Shown: positions 1-12,992, counted from the first letter of the stretch. The stretch: 64,000 nt of DNA from Vespula vulgaris (GCF_905475345.1 NC_066586.1:18764812-18828811); one strand, 5' to 3'. A program made the numbers and translations. Notes: a model not told the origin generated them from the letters alone.

Positions 1-599
1 ATCGCTAAGGGAAGAAAATTGAAAAAAAGAAAAAAGGAAAAGAAAAAAAAAAGGTAATAATATAACGATAATAATAAGAAGAATAAAAGGAAAAAAGAAA
101 CAAATTCGTGGCCGAGCTCGAAATAACCGGAGAGTTTTAACTGAAAAGAATTTTTGTTAAATACACTAAAGAGCGTACCAGTCTCCAGCTCGAAAAATTT
201 ACTCTTGTTCTGAGGCGGTTTTTCTTCCCCTTCCCCTTCCCCTTTCACTCTCTCTCTCTCTCTCTCTCTTTTTTTCCTTTAACAGTTCGCTTTTCAGTCA
301 TTTAGTGTTACCTTTGTTTTTTCTTTCTTTTTTTTTTCTTTTTTTCCTCTTCTAAATCTCGGCCTACTACCTTCTCCTCCTCCTTCTCCTCCTTCTCCTC
401 TCTAACTTTGATCCCTTTCATCCTACTACCTTCGACCATTATGACGAAGTGCACTTCGTACTCGAGGAAGGCACTTGTTGTGTATTTCGCGTGAGAAAAT
501 CCTTCTAGTCTCCTGTACTCTCTCTCTTTCTCTTCTTGCCTCTCTTTCTCTACGTCTATCTCTTTCTCTTTCTTCCTCTCTTTCTCTATTCTATCTCTT

Positions 600-605
<6 letters not shown>

Positions 606-650
<45 letters not shown>
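606..650. repeat. (CT)n microsatellite in a longer pyrimidine tract
   Basis: A run of CT dinucleotides of about 45 bp is preceded by an imperfect pyrimidine-rich stretch from about 519. Open frames across it translate to poly-Ser/Leu or poly-Arg/Glu and are artefacts of the repeat. Confidence 0.95.
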
Positions 651-654
<4 letters not shown>

Positions 655-1074
655 AAATCCTCTCTTTCAACGATTTTCGTTCTTACAATGTTACAACGTC
701 CGCGTTTTTTGGTTCTTGATTTCTTTCTTTTCTTTTCTTTTTTTGGGAGAGGGGGTCGTGTTTCTAATAAATCGATAAAACGTGTTTCTAATAGATAAAT
801 TTTCTCACAAAGAGGAAAGGATCAATCGAATGCTCGTTACTAGTTTTCCCTGTTGCGAACTTTCCTTTAATTACGCGCAAAGTTAGTAAGTACTTACTTA
901 GTTAATAATTCCTTTCGCTTAAATGCGTTTAGTTATGTGAGCAATAAAGAGAAATATGAGAAAAAGAAGGAGAATGAGAAAGAGAGAGAAACTTAATGTT
1001 TTACGTCGGTATATTTTATATTCCAACTTATAGCACATTCTTTCAAATTTAATAAACGTCAAATGTCTATGTTA

Positions 1075-1080
<6 letters not shown>

Positions 1081-1118
<38 letters not shown>
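1081..1118. repeat. (CT)n microsatellite
   Basis: About 19 uninterrupted CT units, flanked by unique AT-rich sequence. Confidence 0.95.
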
Positions 1119-1122
<4 letters not shown>

Positions 1123-2491
1123 GTGCGAATAGAGTTTTACTTCTTTCCAGGTCATTGTTAAAATTCTTCCACGTGTAGTACTCTCGTAATATCATCGTCA
1201 GTAATAGTTTTATCAAAGTGTTGAAAGGTCATCATATATAATTGCCATTTTCTTTAGCTTTCTTTCTCTCTGTTTCTCTCGTTTCTTTCTATTATTTTTC
1301 TCTTTCTTAACGGATAAAACATTCGTATTTTAACATGGCAATACGAATTTCACCGCTTTTGAGAATCGAGCTGCCCGTACGAAAACGAGCATGAATTGTA
1401 AATTATTAAGTAAATCCTATGTAAAGCGACGCAATAGCTTTCCATTCTCCCTGTGGGACTCTTTAAATAATGGCCAACGCCACCTGCTGGAAATGAACTA
1501 TCCTACCTTCCTCGTTAGACCTGAAATTCAAATTTTATCAGGCATGGCCAACGTTTCTATGTTTCATTTAATTAAATTTTCTTTTTCCTTATCGCGATAT
1601 CTCCCCTTCTTTCTTTTTCTATGGAAAAACTTTGCCAACTTTATCGTAGTTGATCATTCAAGACAGATTCTTCTCTCGTATTCCGCGTATCTCACTTCCA
1701 TTCGTTTTCTTACAATAAACTCAACCTTCTTTCAAAGTAATACGAAATAAGAGGTTTAGCGTTTACCCGAGAGTCGAGAGTCGTCAAGTGAAAGGAAAAA
1801 AAAAGAAAAAAAAAAAAAGAAAAAAATAAAAAGAAAAGAAAGAAAGAAAGAAACAACGGAAAAGAAAAGTCTGAAAAGAGAAAAAGCAAAACGATCTCGA
1901 GTAAAAAATTCTTTCTGTTTTTCACGATAAACGACTAATTTCGTAGATAGCTCGAAGAAGAGAGATAGCACGAAAAAATAATAAAGCGCGGAAACGAATC
2001 TCCTGCGTCCCTTTGTATCGCATCGCGGAAACGAAAGCAAATAAATAAATAAACAAAACAAAACAAAACAAAACAGAAAAAAAGAAGAAGAAAAAAAAAT
2101 CGAGGAGAGATAGAAAAAACATAAAACAGAAAAAAAAGGAGAAAAAAACCGTCAATATTTTAGCTAACAAACGAAGTTACGTCGTCCAATTATCGCCGAG
2201 GATCGTGGCATCGGTACGCCGTCGTTTTTATCCTTCGTATCAAAATAGGAACTCAGAGAAAACTGAAAAGATAAATAGAGAAAAAGAGACAGATAGAGAG
2301 AAATATAGAGAAAGGGATAGAAAGAGAGAAAGAGAAAAAGAGCGGGAAGTTTAAAAGAGGGCATTCCAAAGCCATTATCCGTGGCACATTAACCGAGCGT
2401 GCGGCAAGAGTAGGAGACGGATTTTACACGGAGCGTCTTCGTTGCTCTGGTATTTCAAAGAGGAAAAATAAGAAAAGAACAAAAAATGAGA

Positions 2492-2549
2492 AAGAAGAAG
2501 AAGAAGAAGAAAAAGAAGAAGAAGAAGAAGAAGATGAAGAAGATGAAGA
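2492..2549. repeat. (GAA)n-type trinucleotide array
   Basis: Runs of GAA with a few GAT and AAA interruptions. It is complementary to the TTC array that begins about 120 bp downstream. Confidence 0.9.
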
Positions 2550-2670
2550 GAAAAAAAAAGTGGATGGAACCGTAATGGTGTCGCCAGGGAAACCGCTAGA
2601 GACGAGTATTGCGTTTCAAATGCGTTTCTTCGAAGACCCTTTGACGATAGTTTTCCGCGTTACGGAAGTC

Positions 2671-2750
2671 TTTTCTTCTTCTTCTTCTTCTTCTTCTTCT
2701 ACTTCTTCTTCTACTACTACTACTACTACTTCTTCTTCTTCTTCTACTAC
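2671..2750. repeat. (TTC)n / (TAC)n trinucleotide array
   Basis: TTC units pass into ACT/TAC units and back to TTC. The open frame through it (2560-2895) gives poly-Ser/Thr and is not accepted as a gene, although its first 35 codons are non-repetitive. Confidence 0.9.
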
Positions 2751-3248
2751 ATTACTACACTACTATTTTGTTCTTTTACTTTTTCTTTTCTTTGTCATAT
2801 TCAGCGACCTTTTTTCCATACCCTTTCTTTTTTCTTACTCTTCTTTTTTACGTTTATTTTTTTCTTTTTCGTTCTACCCCCTTTCGATACTCTGATATAC
2901 ACCCTTCCGTTATTATTACAGAGAAGTACGAGAATAATGAATAATGAATTCGATTCAATTTTTTCTTTTTTCCTTTCTTTCCAACGATCGTTCCGACGTT
3001 ACTCGAAATGATCATTTTATTAATTCCCAAATGCGAGAGTGAGGTTTTATTATTATTATTGTTGTTGTCCTTGTTATTATTATTATTATTATTATTATAT
3101 TATATTTATGCAACGAGTCGACGTCCTTCTTACCGGACTTATTCAACTCGCACTCGTTTAACCCTCGTCACTGTTCACAGAGACGAGAGGATAGAAATGA
3201 GGTAGCAGCGACATATCATTCGTACCAGACAGCTTGGCATACGCATAA

Positions 3249-3250
<2 letters not shown>

Positions 3251-3296
<46 letters not shown>
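3251..3296. repeat. (TA)n microsatellite
   Basis: About 23 TA units. The sequence is self-complementary and could form a cruciform. Confidence 0.95.
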
Positions 3297-3300
<4 letters not shown>

Positions 3301-3444
3301 GTGTATGTATAATATATAACGTATATACTTATGTCTATCGGCTTCTGGCATACGATATATCGTAAGCAGCTTTAGCATTGGATTTAGGTGACGTCGGATT
3401 TTCAAAACGCGCAACCAGCAACTACTACTTTCACTAAGTTACAT

Positions 3445-3446
<2 letters not shown>

Positions 3447-3501
<55 letters not shown>

Positions 3502-3530
3502 ATCTATCTATCTATCTATCTGTCTATCTA
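3447..3530. repeat. Compound (CT)n-(CTAT)n microsatellite
   Basis: A pure CT run passes directly into CTAT/CTGT tetranucleotides. The change from di- to tetranucleotide is typical of slippage followed by point mutation. Confidence 0.95.
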
Positions 3531-6492
3531 TCTTTCTTTTTCTCTTTTTCTATCCAAGGGAAACATTGTTCAAAATCTCGGTTTATTCGGATTATGTTGA
3601 TGGACGTGACAAAGCGCGTTTGAAAATGAACTTCATTGATCGAAAATTGTCAGTGAAAAATGTTTCCGAGGCGGAGGAAGAATCAATATTCTTTTTTTTT
3701 AACAAATAACAAAATATATATATATATATATATATACTGAACGAGACAATCGTTTTTTCGTTCTCCTTTCTATTTTTTCTTTTTTCTTTTTCCTTTTTTT
3801 CCTTTGGTTGAATCGTCTATACAAGGCAAACGTAATTATGCGTTATCCATCATGAAAATTGCAAAACTCTCTGAGTGGAGCAGTTCAAAGAAGAACATGG
3901 ATCAACGGATGTATTAAAAAGTGGATTCCCCTTGATCTTCGAAAGCCCTTTTTCTCCTATCTTATCTCGTGACTCGGCATAATATCGCAAAAATTTTCTT
4001 TTCCATCGTAGATTCTCCTAAAGCTTCTCATAAATTAATCCTGTTTCTTTGGACGTTCTAAGCTCGCCGCTTTACGGTCCGCAAACGATAACGTAAAATA
4101 GCTTTGTAATCGTAACGCATTTTACCAACTGAATATATTTTTAGTGACAACTCTTTAAAAAGGGAGGAGAAAAAAAGAAAAGAAAAGAAAAAAAAATAAA
4201 ACTAAACCGGTAGAACCAGGATATAACATTGGACCAGATGAAAATTTTTCATTTTCCCTAAAAAACTATGTCGACGACGTGACTCGAAAAAGAGGGAAAA
4301 AAAAAGCGGAAAGAGAAAAAAAATAGAAAAAGAAAAATACTGCTTGTTAAAATATTTATCCTCTCGACGTTGAGATTGTAAATCTTAGGTGAATAAAAAT
4401 GTCAAACAATTTTTTGACATTCGCGTCCCTTTCGACGACGTTGCCTCGATTAAACTTTACCCCCATGAGCTCGCTTTGTCAGTCTGATAAATTTAGCTTT
4501 TAATCTTTCTCTTTTTCTCTCTCTCTCTCTTTTCCTCTCTGTCTTCCTGATGCACCGTACTTCGTACGAACAATAACGAATATTAAATGTTTATTTCAAC
4601 GTAGTTTAATTATTCTTATTTTGGACAACTCCTCTTCCTGAATTGACATCTCTTAAAAAATTCAACAACGACGTCGCGTTTGTAAATGTCCGTAATCTAT
4701 GTCGCGCATACGCACTATTTTAACTTTAGTATAAAATGAGAATGAGAAAGAAAAAAAAGAGATGGAAAAAAGAAAAAACTAATTAACATGTATCCGTTCG
4801 TTCGTTCGTTTGTGAATAAACAATGAATTTTGTAGGTGGACCAATGAGAAATTAATTTTATATGCTCGACGAAATTTGATTGTTAACGATCAAATCTAAT
4901 ACTTAAAATCGTTTGATATTATTTATCACATACGTTCGATGATAAATCTTGTAAAACTTTCAAAAGACTTTTCATATTATTAAATCAATGTCTTAATGAT
5001 CGATAAATACGAGTATTATCACTGATTCAACATTAATACGGATCAGACAGGAACTTAATATACGTGAGTATGTATGATTTCGGAAAACCGCGGGTGTCGT
5101 TAATTAAAGGGTCGCATCGATTAACTCTTTCAATGAGCTATAAATTCCTGCTAGGTTATATACGATGACTATTACGATAGTTTAATAGTATTTCCTTGAT
5201 TTATCGGATGGACTTAATGATTTTAACGATTAAACGATCCCGAAATTTCGCTATTAATTCCTCCCTAAATTAGATGAAATTTATTCTTTCGACAAATGAT
5301 TATAGAAAATATTTTTACGTTTGTTAAATTCTTACGAAATAGAGGGAACATGATTATTCATATTCTTGATAAATCGTACGATGACATCGAAACGAAAGAC
5401 AAACAAAGCAAGAAGGATGATTTCGATGGTACGAACGATTTCTCTCGTGTTATCGTAGAGCAATCAGTTTGGAGGATCTAAAAGATCCTAGAGGACAGTT
5501 TGAGACATATCCGTGGAAGCGTAACATCGATGATTCTTACTCGAGTTACTCGGTCCGAGTTAATCGAAGCATTTCGAAAGAGGATCGCTAGACTGGTCAT
5601 CGTAGTTTCAACTATTCCGTTCCACTCACGTAGTCCTTTTCCTTACCGATACGAAGGGAAATCCTCTTCCTTCTTCCAAGCTCAAAATCGCCTTAGGTCT
5701 CGAATGAGCTATCTTAAACGTTCACGGAAATTGATACGCCCAAAAAGGATTTATATATCGTTGGATCGTTGAATCTTCGAACTAATCTCTTTCGAATATA
5801 TCATAGGAATAGATAAAACCGTTCTTTCTAAATTCCTTTTTATAACCCCATAAAAAAGATCTACTTTATTTTCCTAACTCTGTAAATTCTTTATCATCGA
5901 TTGTTATCATTTGATTGCGAGAATGTTCCAACGATTTTTGACGTTGATCGATTAACTCAACAACTTTTGCGACGGTATTAACTATCTCGTTTCTACGAGA
6001 GAGAGAGAGGGGGGAGGGGAGAGGAAGATAAGGATGCACGATTTGGGAAACAAGATCGCATGGAGTTATATGAATTCGTATCATTAACCGTTCACGCTCG
6101 ACCGTGTAGAAAAGGAATATGGAAATGGCGAGAAGCGAGTTTTACTTGAAGCTTCATGTCTAATGTCCCGAATCGAATCAAATGACTTCTTCCTTCTGAA
6201 TGCCTTTCGATTATTTTTTTTTCTTTTTTCTTTCTTTCTTTTTTTTTTCTTCTCAACGTCAATGAAATTACCCTGGTAATGATAATGACATCGCGTCTTT
6301 TATTAAAAAAACAAAAAGAGAGTTATAAAGATATTATCGCGAATTAGGATAATTATTTCTTTCCTTCGGGAAAAAAGAGAAACGTTTCTTTTCTCATCAA
6401 TTTGAAGAGATTCAAGAAAGAAGAAGCACTTTTTACGACAAATTCCGTAATATCATTCGAGTATAATATCCTTGTCCTTGTTTTAGAAAAAA

Positions 6493-6531
<39 letters not shown>

Positions 6532-6722
6532 CTCGTATATCGTATAAAAAGCTCTGAAAACAAGAACAGAAGAAAACAATCGTTTCTTTTCCCGAGCAGA
6601 ATTCTTAATCCTTGGTTATACAACTTTCATTCTCCTTCGAAAAATTTATGGTAATATTATGGTTTACAGGTACAGTCTCGGGCTAAAATCCATCATGCAA
6701 ATTCCGGTCATTACGTACATGT

Positions 6723-6723
<1 letters not shown>

Positions 6724-6765
<42 letters not shown>
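6724..6765. repeat. (AT)n microsatellite
   Basis: About 21 AT units. Open frames through it are poly-Tyr/Ile artefacts. Confidence 0.95.
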
Positions 6766-6769
<4 letters not shown>

Positions 6770-6973
6770 AATGTGAAAATGATGTAAAGCGAAGATAATA
6801 AAATAAAACAATGATATATTACCGAAAGAGAAATTTTTCCAATAAATGACTTCGATTGTGTTGTAAGATAAATTGAAAGAAATAGAGAAAGCAAAAAAAA
6901 AAAAGAAAAAAAGAAAAAAAAATTAAAACCAATCGATTTCTCGAAAAGGACGCGACAAACTTAATAAATGGAC

Positions 6974-7174
6974 TTACTTCGAAAGTAGGGTAAATCGATT
7001 TTTTTAAAAAATGAGATCACATAATTCGTGATTAATTTAGTGTCAACTTTTTCTTTACAACTAGTTGATATCTAGTATTTTAAAAAATACCAATGTCTTG
7101 TTCGATTTAAAATTTTCCAAAAAAAAAAAAAGGAAGAAGAAGAAACAAAGAGATTGGATAGCGATTGATTACGA
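6974..7174 (+). repeat. Dispersed repeat family, copy A (possible old transposable element)
   Basis: This segment aligns by eye, in the same orientation, with 29934-30106. Shared blocks include CACATAAT..GTGATT.ATTTAGTGT, then ACCAATG/GCCAATG followed by GTTCGA..TAAAAT, and at the 3' end TAGCGATTGATTA. The copies are diverged, with indels in A-rich linkers. No terminal inverted repeats, target-site duplication or transposase frame could be seen. It could be a non-autonomous element fragment or a duplicated regulatory segment. Confidence 0.6.
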
Positions 7175-7903
7175 AGATCCATTTTGCTCGAAAGAACAAA
7201 AGAAAATGGACTCGCACCGCTTTCAAAATAAACTGTCGAAATATTCAAAAATATAATTATATTTAAGCCGAGTATCGCATATAAATCAAAAAATAATTTT
7301 AATAATTAGAAAATTTATATCGTTAGAGTTCGAAGGATAAGTTCTGCGCCCTACGTCATTTAAAAGATCGATTATATCTTGGTGGTGTATGTAGCTAAAC
7401 GTGTAAATGTAATACAGGCACATATTTGACAAAAGCTTTAATGTCCGACAGATCTCATTTCTCCTGCTTGCAAGCTCATTAATCTCGGGTCCTGGTAACG
7501 TTACATCGCTCTGTTATCTGGGTGATTAACGCTACAAAATGTCCCGCATTTTCCTGGTGTCTCTACTCTCCGTAATTTTCTTTATTTCTCTTTATCTCCC
7601 TTCTTCAACGTGGCGCCATTTAAACGGTTTAGCGACACTCCCTCTGTATCTCTATCTCTCTATCTCGCAAACATGACAACTGGAGTACCATCGAGTAGAA
7701 AAGCGTGCATCAGAATGGCGATACCAACGCGTCACGTATTCGAAGCTTTCATTTCAAGGGAAACTTTTGCATGTATGGTATGTACCTTTAATACGTGGCC
7801 CAACAACGTTTATATATTTTTCAACAGTCGTACTTTCATAGAGGTATGAGTTTTACGGTAAAAATCGATGGTATTCGTTACGCGAGCTAGTGAAAAAGTT
7901 TCG

Positions 7904-7936
<33 letters not shown>

Positions 7937-9352
7937 GTTTTCTTCTCTTATCAAACTTCATCGAAGTTTCCTGTTTCAACGGGAACGTACTTACTTTAAA
8001 ATTGTCACTCTCTTGCACGCGTTATAAAGCTATCCATAATTTATCATTATCGTAGAAAGTAATCAGATAAATCGGTTCTCTCCAATGTTGAATGATTAAC
8101 AAACCCATCGTCGTATCGTCGAATGGGGACGGTAGGATAACTTAAAGTTGGAAGGAAAATAGTTTAAGCGTGTAAGAAAGGAAAAACGTAATTACGTTTG
8201 GTAAGGATCGAGTCAACGAATCAACTTGATCGGTTTAATCGCGAGAAAAGCTAGCTTTCGGCGAACCGATAGGGAATCCGTCAACGTTGTTAACGCTTCG
8301 ATCTTATAGAGGAGGCCAATTTTTATCGGAGTCTCTTGGAGAATCCAAGTAGTTCCTTCTGAAACTTTCTCGAAGGATCTATCTAACGTCGAAGCTATAG
8401 CAAACAACGGAAAAGCACGCGAGGATCGAAGGAGCAATTAGAGAAACTACTACCATGGCTGCGGAGAACGTCTTAGCGTTCTGTTGGTAATTGCATCGTA
8501 TTGCTCAAGCTCGAATGCGAGAATTGGAGACAGAAAAGAGGAGAGAGAAAGAGAGAGAAAGAGAGTGAGAAGGATAGAGAGAGAGAGAGAGGGAAAGTGA
8601 AAGAGAGAAATAGTCAGTGAAAATAAGGGGTAGTTCATGGGACCAAGCTCGATGTTCGAAAGCATTTTCCCTTTTCCGAGTAGTACGAGGAGTGAATTCC
8701 TCACCCTTTCTACGTTCTCTCTTATCAAGTCCATCCTCCAATCCCTCTTCAACGGTCCTCTCCATGGTAGTCCTCTATACCACCGGTAGTGGCAATGGAC
8801 CGTGAGAATTATTAAGGCTCGTATTTTTCCTCCATTGTGCCCTTTGACGTCGACGCTCGTTATTCGGCTCTTTCATAACAACCAACCGAGTGCGGGCTGG
8901 CTCGTTCGTTAAAATGACTACGAGTTAGGTGGAAAAATCGATGGGGGAGTTACGTTACTTTGCGAATATGTTTCTTTTTCCTCTTCTCTCTCTTCGACCA
9001 ATGTCTCCTCCTATCTCGTCGAGCCGAGAGAATATATCTCATTCACATTTCTCTATTTTCTTTTTCTCCCTCTCATTTTGTTTCCTCGGCTCATCGATAA
9101 TCTAGTATTATGAAGAGAAAGAAATTGGAAGGGATTGGATTTATCAGAAATAAGATTTTCTTTTTCCCTTTGAGTTAAGCCTACGTGGATACATATGTAC
9201 GTATTTCCTTCTTTTTATTGTAAATCTTGTTCGTAGCTCGTTCTAGCATTCATTGACGAACGAAGGAAAAAAGAAAAAATGAAAGGGAGTAAAAAGAGAA
9301 AGAGGACGTGAAACCAAGTTAAATCTACGAAGCTCGAAAGATTCTAGGATAC

Positions 9353-9444
9353 TACCTACCTACCTACCTATCTACCTACCTACCTACCTACCTACCTACC
9401 TACCTACCTACCTACCTATCTACCTACCTATCTTACTTACCTAC
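9353..9444. repeat. (TACC)n tetranucleotide array
   Basis: About 23 TACC units cover 92 bp, with three TATC variants and a decayed 3' end (TTACTTAC). It is GC-richer than the surrounding sequence and unusual beside the GA/CT and TA arrays that dominate here. Confidence 0.95.
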
Positions 9445-9898
9445 GTCTGAGCGAGTCGATTCGTACCGAGTGAATCTTTTATCACGAGATAAAGTGGGAT
9501 CTCCGTTTCATGGACACCTAGCTTCTTCGAAATCTCGAGAAAAAGGATATCGAGCTATCTCTCAAGAATACCATCGGTGGTGGTCCCTCCTATTCGTCGC
9601 TATCTATTCGCGTTCTACTCTCTTCTTCTTCCCATCCACGTTCGTCCGAGACTTTTTTCTTATTTCGTTTCTTCCTTGCATTCCGCGTTCTAGATTCTTT
9701 TTCGTTCCTTCAAAGGAATCTTCATTTCCTTTTCCATCCTTACTCTTTCCATCCCCCCTCTCTCTCCCTCTCTATCTTTTTCTATTTTTCTTTCTTTCTC
9801 TTTCTCTTTCTCTTTCTCTTTCTCTTTCTCTTTCTCTTTCTGTCCGTTGCTTTGTCATTCTTTCAGAGTCTCTTCACTTCTTTTTTTTTTCTTCTGTT

Positions 9899-9937
9899 CT
9901 GTTCTCTTCTCTTCTCTTCTCTTCTCTTCTCTTCTCT
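9899..9937. repeat. (TTCTC)n pentanucleotide array
   Basis: Seven or eight TCTTC/TTCTC units within a larger pyrimidine tract. Confidence 0.9.
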
Positions 9938-11861
9938 CCACTTCACCCTCTTTTCATCCCCTCCCACCTCCAACCCACCCTCTCAGTTTCTTTCCTTCCT
10001 TTCCGTTATATCTCTATGATTTTTCATTCTAACCAGTTCTCTCCTTCGACCCACTTTATTCTTTTCGCCGAGTCTTCATTATTCCGTTCCTTTCTTAGCC
10101 ACCTCCTTCGTTCGCCTTTCTTCAACGCGTCCGCCCATCCAATATCCTGTTTCTCTTTCACCTTCATTCGAATGCATGGAGAAAAGTTCAGGATTAGGCG
10201 ACATTCAACGAACAAGTGATACGTCCGTGTGAGATTCGCGGGGTTGGATTTAGTCGGTTGAAAAGACCGATATAGAAACTTCTATGTTGGTATTTCCGTT
10301 CTTCCTGTCTATGTGTGTGCCCTCGAAATCGAACTGTCTACCCGTCTGACTTTCAACTTCGATAGGAAAAGATTTACCTATATATACACATACATATATA
10401 TATTTATATATATATATATATATAAATAAATTATATATTATACATTATTATTACGTATATATATATATATATAAATAAAAGGATATATATACATATAAAT
10501 ATATTTCTTTTCGTTCAGACTATACTCGAAATAATTTTATGTTCCTTGTTGTCTCTTTTTGTGATTGTTTTTATTTATTTTATCTTTGTCTTTCTTTTTT
10601 CTCTCTTTTTGTCGAAATGCATATCAGTCGAGTTGCACACACGATTTTTTTCCAATTATCGCGCGTTAAAATTATTTTTTAAATAAACGACCGACCAAAC
10701 CAAACCCTATGGACTCCGCACGGCGAGGACAACGCGAGAGATAGATATAGAGAAAGAGAGAGAAAAAGAGAGAACGTACGTAAGGGAGAAATTATTTTCA
10801 GCGGTTGCTCATTAACGTCATGCTAACGGTAGAACGTAACTTTCGAAAATGTTGCATCCGAGCATACCTTTCAACGACTTTTTTCCTCGCCTAGAGGATT
10901 ATTAACAAAAATATGACTCTCTCTCTCTCTTTCTCTCTCTCTCTATCTATCTATCTACCTATCTATCTATCTCTTTCTCTCTCTCTTTCCGATTTTCTCG
11001 AAAAATATAAAATATTATAAAAACCGTCTGTATTATAAAAACGAGTCAACTCTTCTTTCATTTATAGTTAGGTATTGACTACGCGCAAAATTGAAATAAA
11101 TCGATCGTAGAAATCGATTTCAATTTACTTCCCCTCGTTTCTTAATGAACCTTGAATCTTAGTAAACGCCGAGTAAAACGATGAATGGAAGGTATAGGAA
11201 AACCGAGTGAAAGGAAGAGAGAGAAAGAGCAGGAGAGGCAAACGATAAATTCTTATCGGCCCGATAAAAACGTCGTAGTCGGGTTCGAATCACGTTTCGG
11301 ACGTTTTCATCGATCGACATTGGCGCTTGGTTCGTTGAAAAATCGTGAGAAACTAAAAGCTGATTCTTAAACGTCGGACCACGCCGTCCTCTTTCCTTCC
11401 TCTTCTTTTACCTTGTCTTTTTAAGTTCGTTCATCGGTTTAATGACCCGGAAAAGATACGAGAGATATGTTGCTAACGAAATAAAAAAAAAACAATTAAA
11501 AAAAAAAAGGTGAATAGAAAGGAAAACGTACGTTGTAACTTTACGAAATTGATATATAGTTCGACCTTTGATTCCACTTTTTCATTCTCTTTTTCTTATT
11601 CTTATATTCACCTTCTTTCTTTTAATCCTTCGCAAAAGATTAAGAAAAGTAGATACTATGTATTCCACGTACGACGATGAAAGTCTAAAGAATAGTACGT
11701 AAAGATAGATCGGTTAACTCGACCCAAGTCTCGTCGGTGAATTTTAGACAAAAGAGGAGATAAAGGTTGCGCACCTTTCGCTTCGGGTTCCGTAATTGTT
11801 CCGTTGGGTTGGTTCGAATCGCGAGAAGAGCTAAAGAAAGAGGATGAGCCAAAGGTAGGAA

Positions 11862-11893
11862 GGTAGGAAGGAAGGAAGGAAGGAAGGAAGGAA
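11862..11893. repeat. (GGAA)n tetranucleotide array
   Basis: Consecutive GGAA units preceded by two GGTA variants. GGAA is the core of ETS-family binding sites, but here it most simply reflects a microsatellite. Confidence 0.85.
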
Positions 11894-12796
11894 GAAAGGA
11901 AAGGGAAATGGCGGAGGAGAAAGGAGAGAGAGGAGAAACAGAAGGAAATGTAAGAGTAGGTGGATGCTGCTTGCTGTTCCCGATGTCTCCTAATGTAATT
12001 TTGTTTGCGAATCCCAAAGGCGAACGTGAATGAGGACAAATTAGATTAGGGATACAGTAGCGCCCGTCAACCTTTCCGTCTTTCACCTTTTATCTCTCTC
12101 TCTCTCTCTCTCTCTCCTTTTATCTCGGTTTTTTCCTATCTCTTTTCTTTCTTCCTTTTTTGTTTTTTCGATATTTTTTTTCTCCTCTTTCCTTTTTCTT
12201 TCTTTCTTTCTTTCTTAATCTCCTTCCCGAGAAGATGCGAAGAAGAAAAGAATGTGGGGTGGGCGGAGGTGGGTAGAAAAAAGATGAGAAAGAGTGAGAG
12301 GGTGGGAGGGGAGTGAGAAGCTAAGAAAGATGCTGGTAGGCACAGAAGCGTGAAACGTACGAAGCGTGAATCCTTTGTCCCTTGTCGCGCTATCTTCCAT
12401 CTTTCTTTCGCTCTCCTTTCTTTCGACCTCCCTCTTCCAACTCCCCCAATCTCAATCCAACCACCACCCTCATCCACCATCCCTCGTTTATCCCGTTTTT
12501 CTTCTTCTACCTTTCCCTTATACCGACCTTCATAGCTTTTGTTCTGAATCACGTACTCAACCTCTAATGTCGTTGTCCTTCTCCCCTACCCTCACCCCCA
12601 CCCCTCCTCCTTCCTCCCTTCTTCCTAGTTTTTCCTTAATTTCTCTTTTCCTCTCTTTTCTATTATTAGATATAATTTTCTAACGGGACTAAAGATTATT
12701 TTTCCTTTCTTCCTGAGTTTATAGATCCAATTTTTCAACAATAAATTATTCCTCCGTCCTTATATTTCCTCGGGGATATTGTTCTTTTCTTTATAG

Positions 12797-12863
12797 TAGT
12801 AGTAGCGATAGTAGTTATACTAGCAGTAGTAGTAGCAATAGTAATAATAGTACTAGTAGTAGA
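12797..12863. repeat. Degenerate (TAG)n array
   Basis: GTA/TAG trinucleotides with scattered substitutions (GCG, ATA, CTA) over about 67 bp. A purer array of the same motif lies near 59515-59570. Confidence 0.85.
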
Positions 12864-12953
12864 ACTCTTGGAAAAATGCGAAGGCTGTTCGTTCAAACCT
12901 TCCAACAAGTTTCTTCTTCTTTTTTTTTCTTTCTTTCTTTTTTAAGAGAGAGA

Positions 12954-12954
<1 letters not shown>

Positions 12955-12992
<38 letters not shown>

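Larger units (their letters stand above)
1..3000. other. Non-coding AT-rich DNA with purine/pyrimidine tracts
   Basis: The stretch is mostly low-complexity. It has A-rich starts, a degenerate pyrimidine tract and (CT)n at 519-650, another (CT)n at 1081-1118, GAAA-rich sequence near 1796-1860 and 2040-2150 (with an AAAAC run at 2054-2075), and GAA/TTC arrays at 2492-2750. The segment 1320-1740 is less repetitive and open in one frame for 119 codons, but that frame has no recognisable domain and codes mostly Phe, Leu and Ser. I see no supported gene. Confidence 0.6.
3001..5300. other. Non-coding AT-rich DNA with dinucleotide arrays
   Basis: It contains (TTA)n near 3051-3105, (TA)n at 3251-3296, (CT)n then (CTAT)n at 3447-3530 and (AT)n at 3713-3737. 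From about 3800 to 5300 there is unique AT-rich sequence with no long open frame and no recognised element. I see no supported gene. Confidence 0.6.
5301..9350. other. Mostly non-coding; holds dispersed repeat copy A and two complex islands
   Basis: The sequence is AT-rich, with (CT)n at 6497-6528, (AT)n at 6724-6765 and an imperfect (GA)n at 8541-8600. Copy A of a dispersed repeat lies at about 6974-7174. Two non-repetitive stretches stand out, 7430-7560 and 8200-8480/8760-8950, but none of their frames shows a recognisable domain. The 90-codon frame at 5500-5772 also lacks one. I see no supported gene. Confidence 0.55.
9351..12100. other. Polypyrimidine-rich non-coding block
   Basis: The TACC array is followed by a long pyrimidine-rich tract, about 9600-10000, including (TTTCTC)n near 9790-9841 and (TTCTC)n at 9899-9937. 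A 249-codon frame at 9470-10219 exists only because pyrimidine-rich DNA lacks stops, and its product is poly-Ser/Leu/Phe. Further on are AT-rich (TA) sequence at 10379-10495, CT/CTAT at 10917-10985, and GGAA units near 11862-11893. I see no supported gene. Confidence 0.6.

Noticed and set aside
9353..9444. TACC array as telomeric or subtelomeric sequence
   Set aside because: It is not the TTAGG-type insect telomere repeat and sits inside ordinary unique DNA.
9470..10219. Longest open frame in the window (249 codons)
   Set aside because: The product is Phe/Leu/Ser low complexity from a pyrimidine tract that lacks stop codons by composition. There is no domain and no codon structure.
11270..11300. 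GGGTTCGAATC, a B-box-like word
   Set aside because: No A box or acceptor stem at the expected distance. The same holds for GGTTCGAATC near 11811.
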